The position numbers and the translations under genes were made by a program. From Lachnospiraceae bacterium (lineage in GTDB: Bacteria; Bacillota; Clostridia; Lachnospirales; Lachnospiraceae): a DNA stretch of 64,000 nucleotides. Within the stretch, counting starts at the first letter, position 1, and every line of letters starts with the position of its first letter. The notes beneath the pieces are model-generated. The model was not told the DNA's origin. It ran no database searches and saw nothing but the letters and a program-made list of their open reading frames with translations. The DNA lies in the NCBI GenBank assembly GCA_910575105.1, contig CAJTDK010000001.1, positions 62,001-126,000 on the forward strand. Reading direction: 5' to 3'. Positions 63,318-64,000 of the stretch are shown here, in pieces.

Positions 63318-63686
63318 TTATTTAAAATGCTTTGAAAATGCATCTTCTATATTTTTCTTTATTTTTTCTTCTGTCCGTTGCCAAAATCCACCATTGCCAA
63401 GTAAGCCGCCATCCTCGGCATAATTATATATCGTTTCTGTATCTCTACCAGATGGAGCATATTGTGTACCCGTATTAATCGAAAACTGACTTACTGCACT
63501 GTCACCATTAAAGTTTATACCATCCAGTTGCGGAGAATCTCGTAGCTGTCCTGTGCGATGATAGCGTCCTTCGGGACTGTCATAAAAATGAGACACTTCT
63601 TGACGTAAATCCTGAAAAGATTGCTCAGTTGCTTCTTGTGTAGCAGCGTACATTTCTTTTCGTATCGCATTTTTAAGTGATTCCAT
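63318..63686 (-). CDS. HK97 gp10-like head-tail/minor tail protein
   Basis: A 122-residue small morphogenesis protein. Helical N-terminus (LKNAIRKEMYAATQEATEQ), then SHFYDSPEGRYHRTGQLRDS, a pattern shared with the HK97 gp10 family (YxRTGxLxxS), a beta-rich centre (SQFSINTGTQYAPSG) and a helical end (RTEEKIKKNIEDAFSKHF). The family joins head to tail or completes the neck. Its ATG has only a weak upstream site. Confidence 0.7.
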   Translation of the reverse strand: MESLKNAIRKEMYAATQEATEQSFQDLRQEVSHFYDSPEGRYHRTGQLRDSPQLDGINFNGDSAVSQFSINTGTQYAPSGRDTETIYNYAEDGGLLGNGGFWQRTEEKIKKNIEDAFSKHFK

Positions 63687-63836
63687 TGACGTATATTTCG
63701 CTATTTTCTCACCTTCTTACTTATTTTGCTATATTTAGTTTTTAACATATTATTATTTGGATTTTCTCGGCGAAATTGCCGATGATCTTAATTTGAATTT
63801 TTGAATTATATGATTGTTGATAGTTACCCTGATAAA

Positions 63837-63902
63837 TTACTTATGATCCGAAACCAACAAGGTTTCTTCAATAAAATTTTTTACTCTTGTTCTTAATAAC
63901 AT
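63837..63902 (-). CDS. Possible 21-aa ORF in the phage intergenic gap
   Basis: ATG at 63902 with AAGGAG three bases before it, close for a ribosome site; peptide begins MLLRTRVKNFIEETLLVSD. No family recognised. It is the only frame of note in the 314-bp stretch 63687-64000; that stretch also has a TCGGC-GCCGA hairpin (63767-63782) and a terminator near the edge. Confidence 0.25.
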   Translation of the reverse strand: MLLRTRVKNFIEETLLVSDHK

Positions 63903-63963
63903 GTACTCCTTCTACTGGTAAATAAAAAATATATTAATATCTATTAATACAATAGACATAAAA

Positions 63964-63990
63964 GGTTATCACCCATAAAAAGCGATAACC
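63964..63990. terminator. Terminator near the right edge
   Basis: GGTTATC (63964-63970) pairs with GATAACC (63984-63990). Minus-strand RNA continues TTTTATG; plus-strand RNA continues CCTTTTG. It probably ends a transcript of the upstream phage genes that lie beyond the window. Confidence 0.55.
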
Positions 63991-64000
63991 CCTTTTGCTC

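Noticed and set aside
1-64000. CRISPR arrays, rRNA genes and complete insertion sequences
   Set aside because: No regularly spaced repeats, no rRNA signatures and no transposase frame were seen.

Overview
The window looks like a chromosomal segment of a Gram-positive anaerobe of the class Clostridia, most probably a gut Lachnospiraceae species. The reasons are strong Shine-Dalgarno sites before almost every gene, a DAP-type MurE, Fe-S serine dehydratase, DUF4317 and DUF2148 proteins, duplicated YitT proteins and Agr-like LytTR/GHKL signalling. Positions 1 to about 52,800 are moderately GC-rich; the last 11 kb are visibly AT-rich and are a prophage-like element.

Layout. 1-13,500 (mostly minus strand) is a housekeeping block, in transcription order murE, priA, def, fmt, then a zinc peptidase, rsmB, rlmN, a PP2C phosphatase and a Ser/Thr kinase cut by the window edge. 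A foreign-looking cassette (tetR, amidohydrolase, two membrane proteins) sits between fmt and the peptidase and carries its own promoter and terminators. 13,600-15,600 (plus) holds a DUF2148 protein and pepT. 15,650-22,110 (minus) holds yitT, psd, pssA, dinB and clpB; clpB has a partly degenerate CIRCE operator. 22,400-25,270 (plus) is a LytTR/GHKL two-component system with a third overlapping gene and a typical LytTR double site upstream. 25,500-33,520 holds a membrane-anchored EEP-family protein, a second YitT, a radical SAM protein, a thioesterase, a sugar acetyltransferase, and an efflux set (adaptor with an unusual inserted domain, ABC ATPase, MacB-like permease).

33,900-36,360 (minus) is a polar amino acid ABC importer whose promoter is bracketed by a perfect 12-bp inverted repeat. 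It is followed by two oppositely oriented fragments of a DUF1538 gene and an ECF S component. 37,760-48,080 is a catabolic locus: DhaK-DhaL kinase, FGGY kinase, and a complete acetoin/2-oxoacid dehydrogenase complex (E1alpha, E1beta, E2, E3) with a class II aldolase-like gene inside it that lacks the usual catalytic HLDHG motif, all divergent from a DeoR regulator. The likely logic is phosphorylation of a keto-sugar, carbon-carbon cleavage, and thiamine-dependent oxidation of a small alpha-hydroxyketone or 2-oxoacid; the substrate is unknown. Then come sdaAA/sdaAB, a WYL regulator, small proteins and a DUF4317 protein.

From about 52,790 a tRNA-Leu(CAG) gene marks an integration site. A tyrosine integrase lies beside it, followed by a 2479-residue tape measure protein, a zinc-ribbon protein, an unrecognised protein and an HK97 gp10-like protein. 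No tail-tip, holin or endolysin genes lie between the tape measure gene and the integrase, so the element is either rearranged, defective or of an unusual type; its far end is outside the window.
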